The notes below the pieces were generated by a model. That model did not search any database and was not told the origin of the DNA. It was given only the letters and a program-made list of their open reading frames with translations. A DNA stretch of 64,000 bases from contig JAIQDT010000833.1 of assembly GCA_021521415.1 (NCBI GenBank), forward strand, positions 62,001 through 126,000. Direction: 5' to 3'. The stretch's first letter is position 1, and each line of letters opens with the position of its first letter. The DNA comes from Bidens hawaiensis. Its lineage: Eukaryota; Streptophyta; Magnoliopsida; Asterales; Asteraceae. Position numbers and translations under genes: made by a program. Below are positions 45,144 through 58,188 of this stretch, piece after piece.

Positions 45144-46282
45144 CTCAATCTTCTTCTTAATTCTTCTCCCCTCAATTTATTAGTAATTAATTTATTATGA
45201 TATTTGCGATGAATATACAAAAATCTGATCGGAGAAAATAAGAAATTTTAGCCGGTGATTGATGTTCCGGTAGATATACGAGGATTTAAGAGATCAAACA
45301 ACAACGGAGTACGTGATCAAAAGATTAGTGTCTTTAATATTTTATGGGGGGTGGTTTTGGTTTATTTTAGTAAGTATAGGGTTTGTTTTGTGTAGTAGTT
45401 ATACTAATTTCAAATAGTTTATCTTGTTTTTTAAATCATAATTTTATTAGTAAATTAAGAAAAGATAAAATTATACGTGTGGTACGCTGTTATTGGGTAC
45501 GCTTTCGAATTTTTAGGTTCGATTTTTTTATTTGAATACCGAATTTAAATCCAAAGTTGGTAAAAGCAAACCGAAAGCTGAACCCTAATCCCTAATTTGG
45601 TTTGGTTTCAAACATATAAACATGGATCTTAATAATCATTGGTTCAAATTTCGGATTTCTTGATTGTGTAATGATATAAATGTGTAGTTTGTTACTGGTT
45701 GGAAAATTTATAGACAACTACATGCAAATGGTGCACTTAGGGTTTCTCGGTTTTAACTTTTAACTTAACTGAGTTTTCTTGAACCAAACCAAAAACCAAT
45801 TACCTAGTTCAACTTCGGCGTGCATTCGAATATGTAGTTTGGTTCAGTTTTAAATGGTTTTGGTTCATGTAGTTTGATAGAAAAATTGTGATCATGTTAG
45901 GGAGTTCGCAGAGAGCCATAGACACACACTCACGTTTGATTTGTCAGCTCAAGAACTATATTATAGGTTAGGATTTTACTTTGGATAAATCTACAATGGT
46001 TTAGGTAAGCTAGGGGCCTGATATTGACGGTAACGATGGCATTGTAATGGTGGCATGAGATGATGGCGGCACCATGCGTTTCAACATAAGTTTGAAAGGT
46101 CATTTTGTTTATTCAAATCATTTTAACAACCAACTTTAATGTAAGCAATAATGCTAGGCATTAGTTAATTTATTTGATTGTGATTCGACATATAATTTCT
46201 GAAATATTTAAAGAAATTTAAAACACGGCCATATTCATCTAATTTGGTCTTGAAACTAGTAAATAGAATTATATTACTATAA
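45144..46282. other. Upstream flank of the cornichon gene
   Basis: AT-rich promoter and spacer. No clear TATA box or second gene is visible. Low-complexity GGTTTTGGTT and TTTGGTTTGG phrases recur around 45590-45880. Confidence 0.4.
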
Positions 46283-46563
46283 AGGTGTGCTAACCAGGTT
46301 TTTTCAGGAACCGGAAACAGATTATGGGTTTGGTCAACAAACTGAATGACCAGGTCGGGTAGGAACTGGTTTCGGATATGGTCGGGGGCTTTTTATCGAG
46401 TTTTGACTGGGTCGGGTTCGGGTTTTGACCGGGTAGAGTTGGAGGTCATTTCTAGGTCCTGATACGGTTTCTCTAAGAAATTGAAACATATTTCGTATCC
46501 ACAGGTCTGGCACACTGGAGATGATTCAGGGTCGGGTACGGAACCGGGTTTTATACCCACCTC
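46283..46563. mobile_element. Probable hAT MITE remnant
   Basis: The left end TAAAGGTGTGCTAACCAGG and the right end (reversed) TAGAGGTGGGTATAAAACCC look like decayed hAT termini, with GGAACCGG-type motifs inside. No matching target duplication was found. Confidence 0.4.
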
Positions 46564-47169
46564 TAAGGCTCTAATTATATAGGCCAACCGGTGATGAATC
46601 ATGAACTCATATCAATAGCCCAGTTATATACGGGCCTTTCCTCGTTGAAAGACTTAACTGCTTAAGGGCTGGATAATGGGTCTTTGATATACAAATTGGG
46701 GTTAGGGATGAATTTGGATTCATGGACTGTAACATAAAACTAAAGATTTATATATGTTATATTTTCCAAAAAAAAAAGAAAAAGAAAAGACATTACTGTG
46801 TGCATATATATGTATGAGTTTAGAGTTCATCAAGTACAAAGTTATTTTATTCCAAACATGTATATACGTACTTCGCAAAAAATAAGTTAGCCATACATCA
46901 ATGTGAATCGCGAGTGAAACACTAATTGATGGCACAAACTTACAGCCACTTTTCAAACTGTATATGCCCCATTTAGCCATGCATACAAATGTGATAAGTT
47001 TGATGGTTGAATTAAATGAGTAAGGGTCGTTGGAGCTTCTTTCCATATCATGGAACAGAATGGAGATATGCAAAAGGACATACGTTATGTAAGAAGAATA
47101 TACTTTGAAAATCAATTTAATGTTCGATCAACTCAACCATGAATAAAAACAAAGGCATTAAGCATACAA

Positions 47170-47681
47170 TGTTGGTTATTTTAGTGTTATTAGATTAACT
47201 TGTCGATCGAGGAAATAACGTTAAAGATTAAACGAATTAGGTAACGTGGGAGTGCGTGCTCGATTTAACTCTAAAATGTTATTTGGGCTTATGTATAATG
47301 TAAAGCGGGCTTCTAATTATTGATTTGGGTTCATATGGGTTTTTAGTTTAAAACAAACTGATGTTATAATCCCATGGATATATATATTTTTATAATATGT
47401 CGATCGATTAACAAAGAAGGACACACGGTTACAGGGTTCTCTGGTTCTTCATCCATATACATGGAACAATCAAAATTCAATTCCATATGTGGAAATTCTC
47501 TGTCTTATCCGATAAATCATTATGTGTAACCCACAAATAGGTTTATCTGATAGTGATTACACGATTAAGAGAATAATCCAGGTTGTAATTTTTTCATCAA
47601 CAATGACATACAAGATTATCAGGTTTGTTTATGTGTTTAATTGATTGATTTTGGGTTATAGACTACCCAAAATATACAATA
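47170..47681 (+). repeat. 5' LTR of the Copia element
   Basis: About 512 bases, starting TGTTGGTTATTTTAG. It aligns along its length with 50451-50975. The 3' LTR has an extra TTTGTAATTATATTTGGGC and other small indels. Confidence 0.85.
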
Positions 47682-49207
47682 AAGATAAACCTATTTTGTT
47701 TCATTTGAATTCACGGTTTCAAAATATAAGGTTAAATTCATTTTGATAATCCGTGGGTTAAATTAATTTTGATGAAATCGGGTAGAATGATTTTCGATGA
47801 ATGTGTTAATTTTCATATATTGAACAGTGGGTTTAATTTCGAATATGATGAAATTAATTCTAGATTTTAGTAACTTACGGTTGTTTGTGGGTTTGATTAC
47901 TAAATTATGTGAAACCCTATTATGGATTATATGAATCCAGTTTGACTCAGATGATATTAAGAAATAATATTATTTAGATATATTAAATATTAAATTTGTG
48001 ATTTGGATTAGGATGAAGATCTCTTGGGCTTAAGTTTGGATACGTATCATATAGATTCATTTTATCCAATGAATTTGAAAGACAAATATATTTATATTCA
48101 TAATACTCATGCACCCTCACAATTTGGAAGATCAATTTTGATCTTGTGATGGCATATTAGACAAAATGGGGGACAACAATTGATGTGGTTTATTTTCCTT
48201 TCAATTGTTTTTCGTTCACAGCAAAGAAAAATGTTTTTTGTTTTGTGATTGGATACGAAATTATTCTTGCTGCACATTAAAATATGTGTGTGTGAGATTC
48301 TTGAATATGTAATTCTGTATAGTTAAGAAAATTAATTATGGTCATTACATGATTAGTGATATTTTGTGTTTGAAAGTAATTCAAATATATATATATATAT
48401 ATATTGATTGATTGAAAAGTGATCACATGTTGTTTCGGAATTGCTTCAGAAATAAGTGTAAGTCATTTAATTATATAAAATCAATTATATAAAAGTCATC
48501 GCATATTACTTGCTTTGGGATTGATATTGAATTTTGGTACTTTCTGAACCGAATGTTATTAATGAATTTGGCTACTAATTTGTTTTTTCTACTTTGATTC
48601 CCACAATTTCAAATTAATGTGATTGACAATTATGTCAACCGAAAATAAACTGAAGTTTAGTTGGGACAATATAATTATCTCAAAAGAATTCTAAGTTGTC
48701 TTGTTGAAGATGTGACAAGCCTGGAAAATCAAGAAAGATTTTCTAGTGAAGATGGCAAATGAAAACAAGTCTAATGTGACGGGTCCAAATGGGTCGTAAG
48801 ACCTGAATGCGTTACAAGGTACGCTTACTAACTATACTTTAAATTTGACAAATCTTTGAGTTTTGTTGATTCAATGTTTCATTCGGGACATGTTAAATTT
48901 TTGCTAAACATAAAATTTGATTTGATTCAAAGAAACAATGTTTATTTTGTAGTTGAATGATAAAAAATATTATTAAAACATTTGTCCTGATGGTACAAAC
49001 ATAGGGTTGATGGGCCACGGCCCGGGTAATGATTAACACATTAGAAGTATACAAGTTGAGAAAATCCGTTGGGTATGAAATAAACGAAACCCTGGTTTTG
49101 GGTTGTTGTTGGATTTAAAAGGTTCAATGGTTTCTAAATATAATTCGGTTAAGAATTATGTATCGTTTATTTCTTAATCCTTTTATGTATAGGATGGCAT
49201 GCATGCA

Positions 49208-49306
49208 TGGTGGATAGACTCAGGTGTTACGAGTCATGTATGCAAGGATCCGAAATGGTTTGAAGAATTTGAACCGGTTAAAGACTTGTATTTACTTGCT
49301 GAAAAA
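49208..49306 (+). pseudogene. Copia aspartic protease relic
   Basis: One frame reads WWIDSGVTSHVCKDPKWFEE and on to FEPVKDLYLLAEKH. DSG is the catalytic aspartate motif of LTR-retroelement proteases; the surrounding phrase is that of plant Copia. The frame is lost soon after. Confidence 0.75.
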
Positions 49307-49814
49307 CATTTGTTTTGGATTATGTGTTGTGTGTTCCAAGGATTTGAAAAGAGTCTCATGTTTGGGATTTTGTTTTAACTAGTTATGGTTTTAAACAGGT
49401 TATTGAGATGGATAAGTTTATCTTATCTCGACATAAATCTTTTGAATTTGGATATTCGTGTTATTCAGATTTTACTTCAGTTTTAGTAGTATTCTGATAC
49501 AAGTTATATAACTAAGTGGATGTGTATTTTCTGTTTAGGGGAGGTTTCATTTCTTAGGTAATTACGGAATGGATTTACATCATTTGACAATGGAATGTGA
49601 GTTTCTAGCATTTGAAACAACTGATAAAAGTGGTTGAATGACTAAGAAACTGTTATTATGAAATTCTATTGTTGTCAAACCGATATCACCAAAATCTATC
49701 AGGTGGGATAGTGTTGACTAATGGTGGGATAGTCATATGTATAATGGAAAGTCTAGACGGTTATATATTATATGTAGCATGATTCATGAGCTCATCATGT
49801 AAGATGTGATATCT

Positions 49815-49920
49815 GTTGAGTTTGTAATTTATGAGTATAATTTGGCTGATGATCTAACCAAAGAGTTAGGAAGAGATCTTGCGAATATATCAGTCATGGG
49901 GATGGGTTTAAAGTCCATAC
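49815..49920 (+). pseudogene. Copia RNase H C-terminal relic
   Basis: One frame reads VEFVIYEYNLADDLTKELGR and on to DLANISVMGMGLKS, matching the end of plant Copia polyproteins (the NLADxLTKxL phrase). About 500 bases separate it from the 3' LTR. Confidence 0.7.
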
Positions 49921-50450
49921 ATTAATATCTTATGTCAAGACACCCAATTCCCATCTAATACAACGTTAGATGCTGAATTCAATGTGGCAAGCTTGTCATA
50001 ACGATATTGGAACACATTAATATAATCATCCCAAGGTATGTGTTCGGACCGCAAGATAAAATAGGTTGAAGTATAGCTTCTTAGTAGTTCATTGATAAAT
50101 TGCAGTGCGGGTGTGAGAATAATGAACTACCTATAAGAATATGAAGTTTAGCCGTTTCAAGAAGCTTTGGACTTGAGCTTTGATATATTCTTTGAAGGAT
50201 TGAGACACAGGATAGTAAAATATAGTGTCCAGTGGAATTTGGATTTGAAACGCATGTGTATTTACCTATAAGTATTAAAAATGGATAACTTGGGTTCAAT
50301 CCATAGCGACACCCAAGATATTCTAATATTTGGAACGTGTAAATACTAAGATGAAAATTCAATCCATAGGACATTTTCATTTATGCATAGTTTTTGTGTT
50401 TATGTGAGGATAGTTAAGTTAATCATGGATATCACTAAAATGGGAGAGAA

Positions 50451-50975
50451 TGGTTATTTTAGTAACTTGTCGATCGAGGAAATAACGTTAAAGATTAAAC
50501 GAGTTAGGTGATGCGGGAGTGCGTGCTCGATTTAACTCTAAAATGTTATTTGGGCTTTGTAATTATATTTGGGCTTATGTATAATATAAAGTGGGCTTCT
50601 AATTATTGATTTGGGTTCATATGGGTTTTTAGTTTAAAACAAATTGATGTTATAATCCCATGGATATATATATTTTTATAATTTGTCGATCGATTAAGAA
50701 AGAAGGACACACGGTTACAAGGTTCTCTGGTTCTTCATCCATATACATGGAACAATCAAAATTCAATTCCATGTGTGGAAATTCTCTGTCTTATACTCTT
50801 ATCCGATAAATCATTATGTGTAACCCACAAATAGGTTTATCTGATAGTGATTACACGATTCAGAGAATAATCCAGGTTGCAATTTCTTCATCCACAATGA
50901 CATACAAGATTACCAGGTTTGTTTATGTATTTAACTGATTGATTTTGGGTTATAGACTACCCAAAATATACAACA
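50451..50975 (+). repeat. 3' LTR of the Copia element
   Basis: Follows the polypurine tract directly and ends CAACA before the TACAA target duplication. It starts TGGTT where the 5' LTR has TGTTGGTT, so two bases seem lost. Confidence 0.85.
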
Positions 50976-50980
50976 TACAA

Positions 50981-51988
50981 TAATAGGGATGTTTCATACT
51001 ACCACCAATTAACATCTCCTCCTTGCTTCATACGTATCACTAGCCTACAAGAAGACAAATACGAAACTTTGTGAGCAAATGGTAGAGCATGTTGTCATGG
51101 GCGGTAATATCCTCTCATGCTGCATTGTGATGTATTTCCTTATATGGGAGGCTGAATGTGTGCGTTTATGGTGTCCAAACTTCAATAGCCACAAGCAATC
51201 TAGAATATTCCTAAATGAGATTACAAGAGTGATGATAGTACTTGAATCTAATTCCATTATATATTACCGTCCTTATAATCCAAATTTCCTGTACGCTTTA
51301 ACGACTCTTGATATATACTTGGAGCACAAGGTAGAATTCTTAATATGGCCGCGTCTTTCTTTGCGCAAGAGTGTTTTTTTTCATTGTATGGTACGATATG
51401 ATACGTTTTCCCGAAGAAACTCTCTTTGTGGTTGTAATAGAATCCATAGGCCTCTATATATTTCATCTCTAGGGAGAATGTTATTAGTACTAGAGTTTTG
51501 AAGCTTTTTTCTCTTTTTCTTCTTCTTCTTCTTGTTTTTTTTTTTTGGGGTACAATGGCCAACTAAGAGTCGGGTATCATTATAACCACTTAAAAGATTT
51601 AAATTATAGAAACCTAGAGGTCAATAAAGCTTTTAGTTAGTCAAATTAAGAAATATATATATATATATATGGTTTTCTAATATCATGATCAGGCAATATT
51701 TGTTAAGAAAAAGTAATCTTAATTTTAAGGTGAAAATGCTATTCAAATAAATGTTCAATTTCTCGATTTGACCCTAAAAAGCGTACTTATTGATTCCAAC
51801 TACTTACATACTTTACTCATAAATGGAAAGTCAATGAGAAGGTCCGAGTGTTCAATTTAATTTCTTACTTTTTAAAAGTTTAATCACACCAAATATAAAA
51901 CTAGAATTTTAAATCATTTCAAAAAAATTAAATAACTATTTGGATGTTGGGTGTCCTCCCAAGCATCTCTAACTCTCTTTTTTAACGT
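50981..51988. other. Spacer with open frames of unknown value
   Basis: A 140-codon plus-strand frame (51079-51501) and two minus-strand frames overlap here. None shows a domain I recognise, and no splice pattern or TATA box supports one. A CTT-rich stretch is at 51515-51545 and a TA microsatellite at 51655. Confidence 0.3.
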
Positions 51989-51996
51989 GTTAGCAG

Positions 51997-52233
51997 TAGG
52001 GATGAGCTCGGGATGGTACCGATATTAACCAGTACCGATCCCGAAATTCGTAAATAGTTAGTACCGGTATCGAAATATTTGGTTCGGTATCGATACGGTA
52101 CCGGTATCGGTTCGGTACCAGTATTTCGTGAAAAATTCGGGAAATACCGTTACCGTACCGATACTGAAAACTCAAAACTTACCAATTCGATACCGGTATC
52201 AATCGGTACCCGTACCGAAAATGCTCATCCCTA
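51997..52233. mobile_element. hAT MITE, 237 bp, perfect 8-bp target duplication
   Basis: Inverted ends TAGGGATGAGC and GCTCATCCCTA. GTTAGCAG is repeated exactly on both sides (51989-51996 and 52234-52241). The body is packed with TACCGGTA palindromes and GGTACCG half-sites in both orientations. Confidence 0.93.
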
Positions 52234-52241
52234 GTTAGCAG

Positions 52242-53743
52242 TACATCATTTTTTCCTAAACAATAGAAGTAGTCATTCTTTTCTCTCATCCCCCAATTTT
52301 ATAGATCATACAATGAGCTGAAACACTTCTACATAAACAATATACGTAGTGGCTTCTATTGCCAAATTTGGATAATAGACTTATTTTTAACGTTGTACAC
52401 ACATGCTTTAACAATGAATTTTTTAACAGTCTATTATCCAAATTTGCTAAAATAGAACATAAAAGATCAATCTATTTGCACCAAAGAATGAAAGAAATCC
52501 CTAACTATTCAAATTTAAAGTCTTTTATTTTTTAAATAAAAATTTTTATAATCTTTCTACAAAATTGAATACTTCTTATCTATATTTCAAAAAAATATAT
52601 ATAACAAAAAAATATAAAAAAAAGTTAAAAGCGATGTTGATCTACTACTATACGGTTTGGCATATTTGCAAAAACAATGAATATTTTGTCGTTTGAAAGA
52701 GACTCATTCATAATAAGGTATCTAACGTTGTTACTGTATAAATATAAATTTTCACAACTCTATGTAACCGTACACGATTGAATGTTTTTAGTTTCATCAC
52801 TTTTACTACAAACCAAAATTAATTGCCTAATAAATTTCATGATCGGCATAGTTCTAATCTCACATAATGACATAATAATTTACATCAAATTCGGAGCTTT
52901 GGATTTTAGATTACAGGCCAGATGGTCCCATAACTCATTCTGAATTAAATTCTATGTTCCTAAAATTTGAAAATTGCTATAAATAATTGTACAAGTACTA
53001 TAATTAGCGATCTAAAATGTATTAAATTTCTGTCGTATTCTTGTTATTGTATTTACATGACCGCATTGAATATTGAAGGACAAAATTAATATCGTATTCT
53101 TAAACCTAACATTCAAGCATTTGCTTAATGATATTAAATTCTCAACAAAAACCAACAATATTGTTTAAGTCTTGTATCACGTAGTATTAGAAGATGTGTG
53201 AGTTAGTCATTCGAAACTAAATAGCTTACCATAGTACCATGTCTCGTATGTTGTCTCAGATCCATCAAATACATATGTTGTCTGAGATTCACTTTACATA
53301 GTTTTATTAACATTTGTTTGTTCATAACTGTTCAAAAGCTTTTTAATATTTGAAACTTTTAATTGGAAGTTTTTTGCAATAAGAATTTAGTCATTAACAA
53401 TGCTCGTTCATTTAGTCATTGAGTTTGTTATGATCATTCATGTATAATTTTAAACTTGTAAATTGTCCAAATTTAGTCATTTGAAACTAGAATCTTTGAG
53501 ACGTTATTTTGAAATATGATTATCAAGTTCAAAGTTTGTTCTTATAATTATTTGTACTTATTTTTGGTGATAATATCAGCGTTTAGGATTAAGAATATTG
53601 ATTTTCTTTATATAGTTTGGGTCCTTTGTGATATTCAAAAGAATAAAATTGTAGTTTAGTTTAAAATTTATCATTTCAACTTTGGCTGATTGGTAGAGAC
53701 TCTTGTCTATATATAGGAGCGAAGGTTAGGGTTTAAAGCCTGA
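52242..53743. other. Intergenic, AT-rich, nothing recognised
   Basis: No ORF of note, no RNA gene and no clear element. A short inverted pair (GCCAAATTTGGATAATAGAC at 52362-52381 and GTCTATTATCCAAATTTGC at 52430-52448) may be a small foldback. Confidence 0.45.
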
Positions 53744-53751
53744 CATATAAG

Positions 53752-53914
53752 CAATGTTGTAAAACTCCCGAGTAGGCGGCCGAGTACTCCCCGATTACTT
53801 CCCGCCTAGATCGAGTACTCTGTAGGTATTTTCCAAATAATCCCCGACTACTCCCGAGTACTCGCAACTCCCCAGTCGACCGCCTAGGACCGCCTAACGA
53901 CTTTTACAACCTTG
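53752..53914. mobile_element. hAT MITE, 163 bp, perfect 8-bp target duplication
   Basis: Ends CAATGTTGTAAAA and TTTTACAACCTTG pair. CATATAAG is repeated exactly on both sides (53744-53751 and 53915-53922). The inside is GC-rich with repeated CGAGTACTC and ACTCCCGAGTA. Confidence 0.92.
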
Positions 53915-54189
53915 CATATAAGTAGATTCTCTTGATGTAGTTAAGGAGTAGGAGTAAGAGCAGGAAGCATGTGTGTCAAAAATTTAAGATGTACAACTTT
54001 TAATGCTTATTTGCAGTACTTACTTCAAATAATTAATAGTTTAAGAAGACAAACACTCTTAACATGTCCACATCTATTTTCTTGTAGAGCAATTCTAAAT
54101 CTTTTGATCAATATAGTTGATTTGGTCATAATTACTTCATTCGGTTTCCTAAACGTATTATTGCCTAATAACCGATTTTAGAATGTTTT

Positions 54190-55496
54190 AATTAATCAAA
54201 ACACATTATAAAACCCTAAAATATTATTGAAAACATTAGCCGCCATCTCCTAATCTTGAAATCCCCCTTCTCCTTTATGATTTTCATAGAGATTATTTGA
54301 GTTCTTTCATCTACGGTTTGACTTTGGTGTTCAAGAGTCTTTAACTCGTCTTTTCCCATCTCTCCTTTATGTTCCACCGCAAGTTGTCTTCATGAAAAAT
54401 GTTGGTTTTTATCTAACTAACAAAAGCTCTCAATCAATATTACCGATTGAAGGGGCCGGTGAATTGCTTTCCGGCACGTTTTAGGGCATAATAGTCAAAA
54501 TATTTGACTATCCGATTTCTTTGTCTTCTGATCGGAACTAGCTTCGGGACAATAGACTTTTAGGTTTATTTTGAAATTTTGAATGTACTGGTCAGAACTC
54601 GACCCCTGACTTGGAGTTTGGATTCTGAACAGCACCAGCTCGCTTAAATATTAAAAACCTCATAACTTGAGTTTTACACACTTATTTGATCTAATTCCAG
54701 TGGCTATGTTCTTGTCTTTAATACTACTTTATTGTCTCAAAGTTCCAGGCCAGTACGTGTCGGATCAATCAGCTCGCTCAAGGCTCGGGACTCGTTTAAT
54801 ATCTTTATTTTATTGTTTAACTCGCCTAATTAATAAGGTGAGTAATCACTCCCCTATTTTACCGCTTTTCAAACTATTTTGGAGACCTTATGCATACCTT
54901 ATATTACTTTTATATATCTTATTTACATCACTTGCAAATCTCAAATATTGTTTTGTTGATCAATTGAATGTTATATGCTATTTGCTTACTTGCTTATTTG
55001 TTTAATTATTGCATTCAGAGAGGTCCATCAAAATCACATTGAAGTATGATCATACACCATCTTAGTAGCCAGAGCGCGATTCGTTAGACAATGGTCAACC
55101 GAGACTAGATATTTTCTTATCATTTAATTTTTATACTCATGATACTGATTTGCTTATTTATTATTATATATTATATTATTGCATCAAAAATCTGGTGATT
55201 ACTCACTCAACATGTGTTGTTGATAAAATATATCTATTTTGTACGTATATTGCAGGTTATTATTTGGATGGTTGAAGTGTTTGAAGATAATTTAGAAAAT
55301 ATTTTAGGTTATTAATAAAAAGACAATATGTTATTATTGTTTTGGTTTTATTTGTAATTTCTTTTGAATACCGTGTACTTGATTTGAATTTAATAAAATA
55401 ATTAAATATTATCACTAATATTAAATGTTAGTGCCTTGTGAGCTGTGAACCAACAGTTCGCGTCCCGGCATTTTCACCGTAGGTTGGGGTGTGACA
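54190..55496 (+). mobile_element. Ty3/gypsy-type 5' LTR (start approximate)
   Basis: The right end is firm: GGGGTGTGACA at 55486-55496 just before a primer binding site. The stretch contains GTGAGTAATCACTCCCC and CTCACTCAACATG, phrases also seen in similar form in the LTR at the window's end. The left end is a guess at the start of the leader-like AAACCCTAAAATATT. Internal sequence beyond 55.5 kb soon loses any coding likeness. Confidence 0.5.
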
Positions 55497-55499
55497 AAT

Positions 55500-55512
55500 T
55501 GGTATCAGAGCC
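55500..55512 (+). other. Primer binding site complementary to initiator tRNA-Met
   Basis: TGGTATCAGAGCC, three bases after the LTR end, is the classic plant LTR-retroelement primer site for tRNA-iMet. It fixes the LTR border and the orientation. Confidence 0.9.
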
Positions 55513-56717
55513 GAAGGCTATAAGGTAGAGCATTAAAAATTGCATGGTAGCATGCGTAGGACCTTATACATGCTTATGTGTGGCCTTATATGTTTATTTA
55601 TATGGTTTACAACTTATTTAGTATTTATTTATTTTATTATTTAATCATGTGCACGCATACACAAACTCCAAGTCTATGCCTCACTCTCAAAATATTTTCT
55701 CTCCTAATTTTTTTTATTAAAAACCTTAGATTCTTTTATTTGATTTTAATTATTTCCCTTATTTTGTTTTTACTCCTTCACCTTAAAGCAAGGGAATGTG
55801 CCAAGTTCTCGTAGTAACCAGAAGGGATAGAGAACTGTGAGTGGGGCATTGGCAAAACGATTATGAGAATCAAAGGAAAGATGGTACTCCTTTCTTGGAG
55901 GGTAACCCAACTACAGTACTCAATCTTATTGGCCAAAGCAGAACAAATGTCATAAGACCAAAACTTTAAGTGGTCAATGTAACCAATTTGACGGTTACCT
56001 TCCTTCAATTATCAAACCAAATTCAAAGTGACTTCGTGGATAAATTTAGAAATTCCAAATTATTTAATTATTATTATTTTTAAAATATTTAATTGAGGAT
56101 CCATGGATACTCCACTATCCATTTTCTCAACTCGTTTTAATCGTGATATTTTGTTGAAGCATTATCATCCGTGGTGGTTCACGAGATGCGTCAACTACTC
56201 GTATTTGATTTCTTTAATTCGTTATTTAGTTGGATCAATTAAAATGCCATGGAACGCTCATGGGCCGACCAACTCAATATTTTTGATAGTTCGTTAATTT
56301 GTTGGGCCATTTAAAATGCCATGTAACGCTCATAGGAGCCCAACTCACAAATTGATGTTATGTTATTTAGTTGTACCAATAAAATGTCATGGGAAGCCCA
56401 ACTCACAAATTTATTTATTTTTCCATGCTAACAAGTTGGGACAATAAAATGCTACGGAAGGCTCATGGAAAGCCCAACCCGTAGAAGGATATTCTTTATT
56501 CATTTATTTACTTGATTTTATTTAATCAAAATTCTATGATGTGATTTATTTACTTTAAACTAATTAATCGAAGTATTTTAATCCTCATGATCCGACACAA
56601 TCCTCCAGACATAGTTATCATAATTTATTTAAACAGTTATCATTTTGTTATGTTATATTTAAACAATTTAATTATCATTGAGATTTGTGTTTCTTTATCT
56701 TCATTGAATACATAGTT
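55513..56717. other. Truncated internal region and spacer
   Basis: No gag frame follows the primer site beyond about 100 bases. 56210-56480 holds about four imperfect copies of a roughly 70-base unit with AAAATGCCATGGAACGCTCA and GCCCAACTCACAAAT. No gene is supported. Confidence 0.45.
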
Positions 56718-56978
56718 TTTATTTAACGGCTAAGAATCTCATGTATAAGCCTACGTACCCTTTCGACGGTGCTATGCCCAAGGTCAACTCCTCGACCGAC
56801 GTGAGACCGTACCCCTTAATGCGCGGGTACCAAATGAAATCCGTAAACCCTCGCCCCTTGTCGGGTTCGAACCCGGGATTAAATCCCTTATTCGAACTGG
56901 CCCAAGTGAGAATTGAACCTACGTCTCCACTAAAAGAGGGCATGGCTCTTATCAATAAACCAACTTCTCTAGATATTT
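56718..56978 (-). mobile_element. tRNA-derived SINE, 261 bp, with 11-bp target duplication
   Basis: Flanked by AATACATAGTT exactly (56707-56717 and 56979-56989). On the minus strand it begins with tRNA-like sequence (GTTGGTTTATTGATAAGAGC, then GTAGGTTCAATTCTC as B box), has a GC-rich body with GGGTTCGAACCC, and ends in an A-rich tail (AAATAAA). It differs from the SINE at 14.6 kb, so it is a second family. Confidence 0.82.
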
Positions 56979-57237
56979 AATACATAGTTGATCAAGGATC
57001 TAGGTGACTTATACTTTCATCGGCTAGAAAGGGGTAAATGAGACACCAAAGAGTCAAAATTAAACAAGAATAACTTAGAGCTATATATAGAATGCGGGGC
57101 TATAAGCAATGGACATAAACATCTTCACAAGCTAGATCACTGGTTTGTCTCAACCGTTAGTCCTAATTCAGCCATCTAGAGCCGTTATTTAGGCTCCATG
57201 ATTTAGCCCAAATTAATAGCAAATATTTAGGGTTAGA

Positions 57238-58188
57238 TCTATAATATATATAAACGAGACCCCTAAAATCCTATGTGTCGCGATGTAGTCGCTCCCCCTT
57301 TTATGGAAGCCACCAGATTGCTTAATTTTTAAATTGAGGCATCTCATTGATTTAACCCAAATTCATGGGTATGGGTTTTACCAAAATCAGATAGCTCTTA
57401 AATAGGTTATAACATCTCATTAAATAAAAAACTAATCTTACCAATGATTTGATGTGAAAAATCCTTTAAAATAGTGATATACTAAAATTTAATATCCAAT
57501 TTAAAAAGAAAAAGATATTATTTATAATTAATAAACAGTTTTATAGTAAAAAAACATAAGCAGGTCATGAGTCACCAAATCCAGATAGCTTTTAAACGGG
57601 TTATAACATATCATTTATTTATGAAACCCTTTCATTATCAAACCCTAAGTATATTATTAACTTTCTTACCATAAAGAAAATTAAAAACCAAAAAATAAAT
57701 ATTAAAAAAATGTAAAACAACCATTATCTCAAGCTATTAAATTGCTTTATTTGTAAATAAAGGTTTCTCACGCATTTAACCTGAATTCACGGGTAAAGGT
57801 CTCACCAAACCCACATAGCTCTTAAACAGGTTATAACATCTCATTATATTAAAAATTAATCTCATAAAATATTTGATATGAAAATCCTATAAAATAGGGA
57901 TGTACTAAAAATTAATATCCTATTTTATTTAAAAAAAATATTATTTATAATTAAGAAACAATTTTATAATAAAGAAAATAAACGGGTAATGGGTATCACC
58001 AAACCAGATAGCTTTTAAACCGGATTATAACATATCATTTATTTGTGAAACCATTTTATCATCAAACCTCAAGTATATTAATTATTAATTTTTTTTGCAA
58101 TAAATAAAATTAAAATCGAAATATACATATATAAATATTAAAAACGAATAATGTAAACAACCCCCGTAATAAGGGGGATAAAATCTAG
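57238..58188 (+). mobile_element. Non-autonomous Helitron 3 (951 bp)
   Basis: Starts TCTATAATATATATAAACGA and ends with hairpin CCCCC-GTAATAA-GGGGG (58161-58177) then ATAAAATCTAG; the host bases are A and T. Body and two-unit plan match Helitron 1 (35506-36463) along the full length at roughly 85-90% by eye. It gives the intact reference for the tandem pair. Confidence 0.87.

Larger units (their letters stand above)
47170..50975 (+). mobile_element. Copia-type LTR retrotransposon, degenerate, 3.8 kb
   Basis: LTRs at 47170-47681 and 50451-50975 share long identical stretches, such as TGTCGATCGAGGAAATAACG and GGACACACGGTTAC. The element starts TGTTGG and ends CAACA. TACAA flanks both sides (47165-47169 and 50976-50980). 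A polypurine tract AAAATGGGAGAGAA precedes the 3' LTR. Orientation follows from this and from coding relics: an aspartic protease phrase (WWIDSGVTSHVCKDPKWF at 49208) and an RNase H end (EYNLADDLTKELGRD near 49830). The order protease before RNase H and DSG-TSHVC are Copia features. Most of gag, integrase and reverse transcriptase is gone or unreadable, so it cannot move alone. Confidence 0.88.

Noticed and set aside
51079..51501. 140-codon ORF as a gene
   Set aside because: No recognisable domain, no promoter, and frames on the other strand are equally open.
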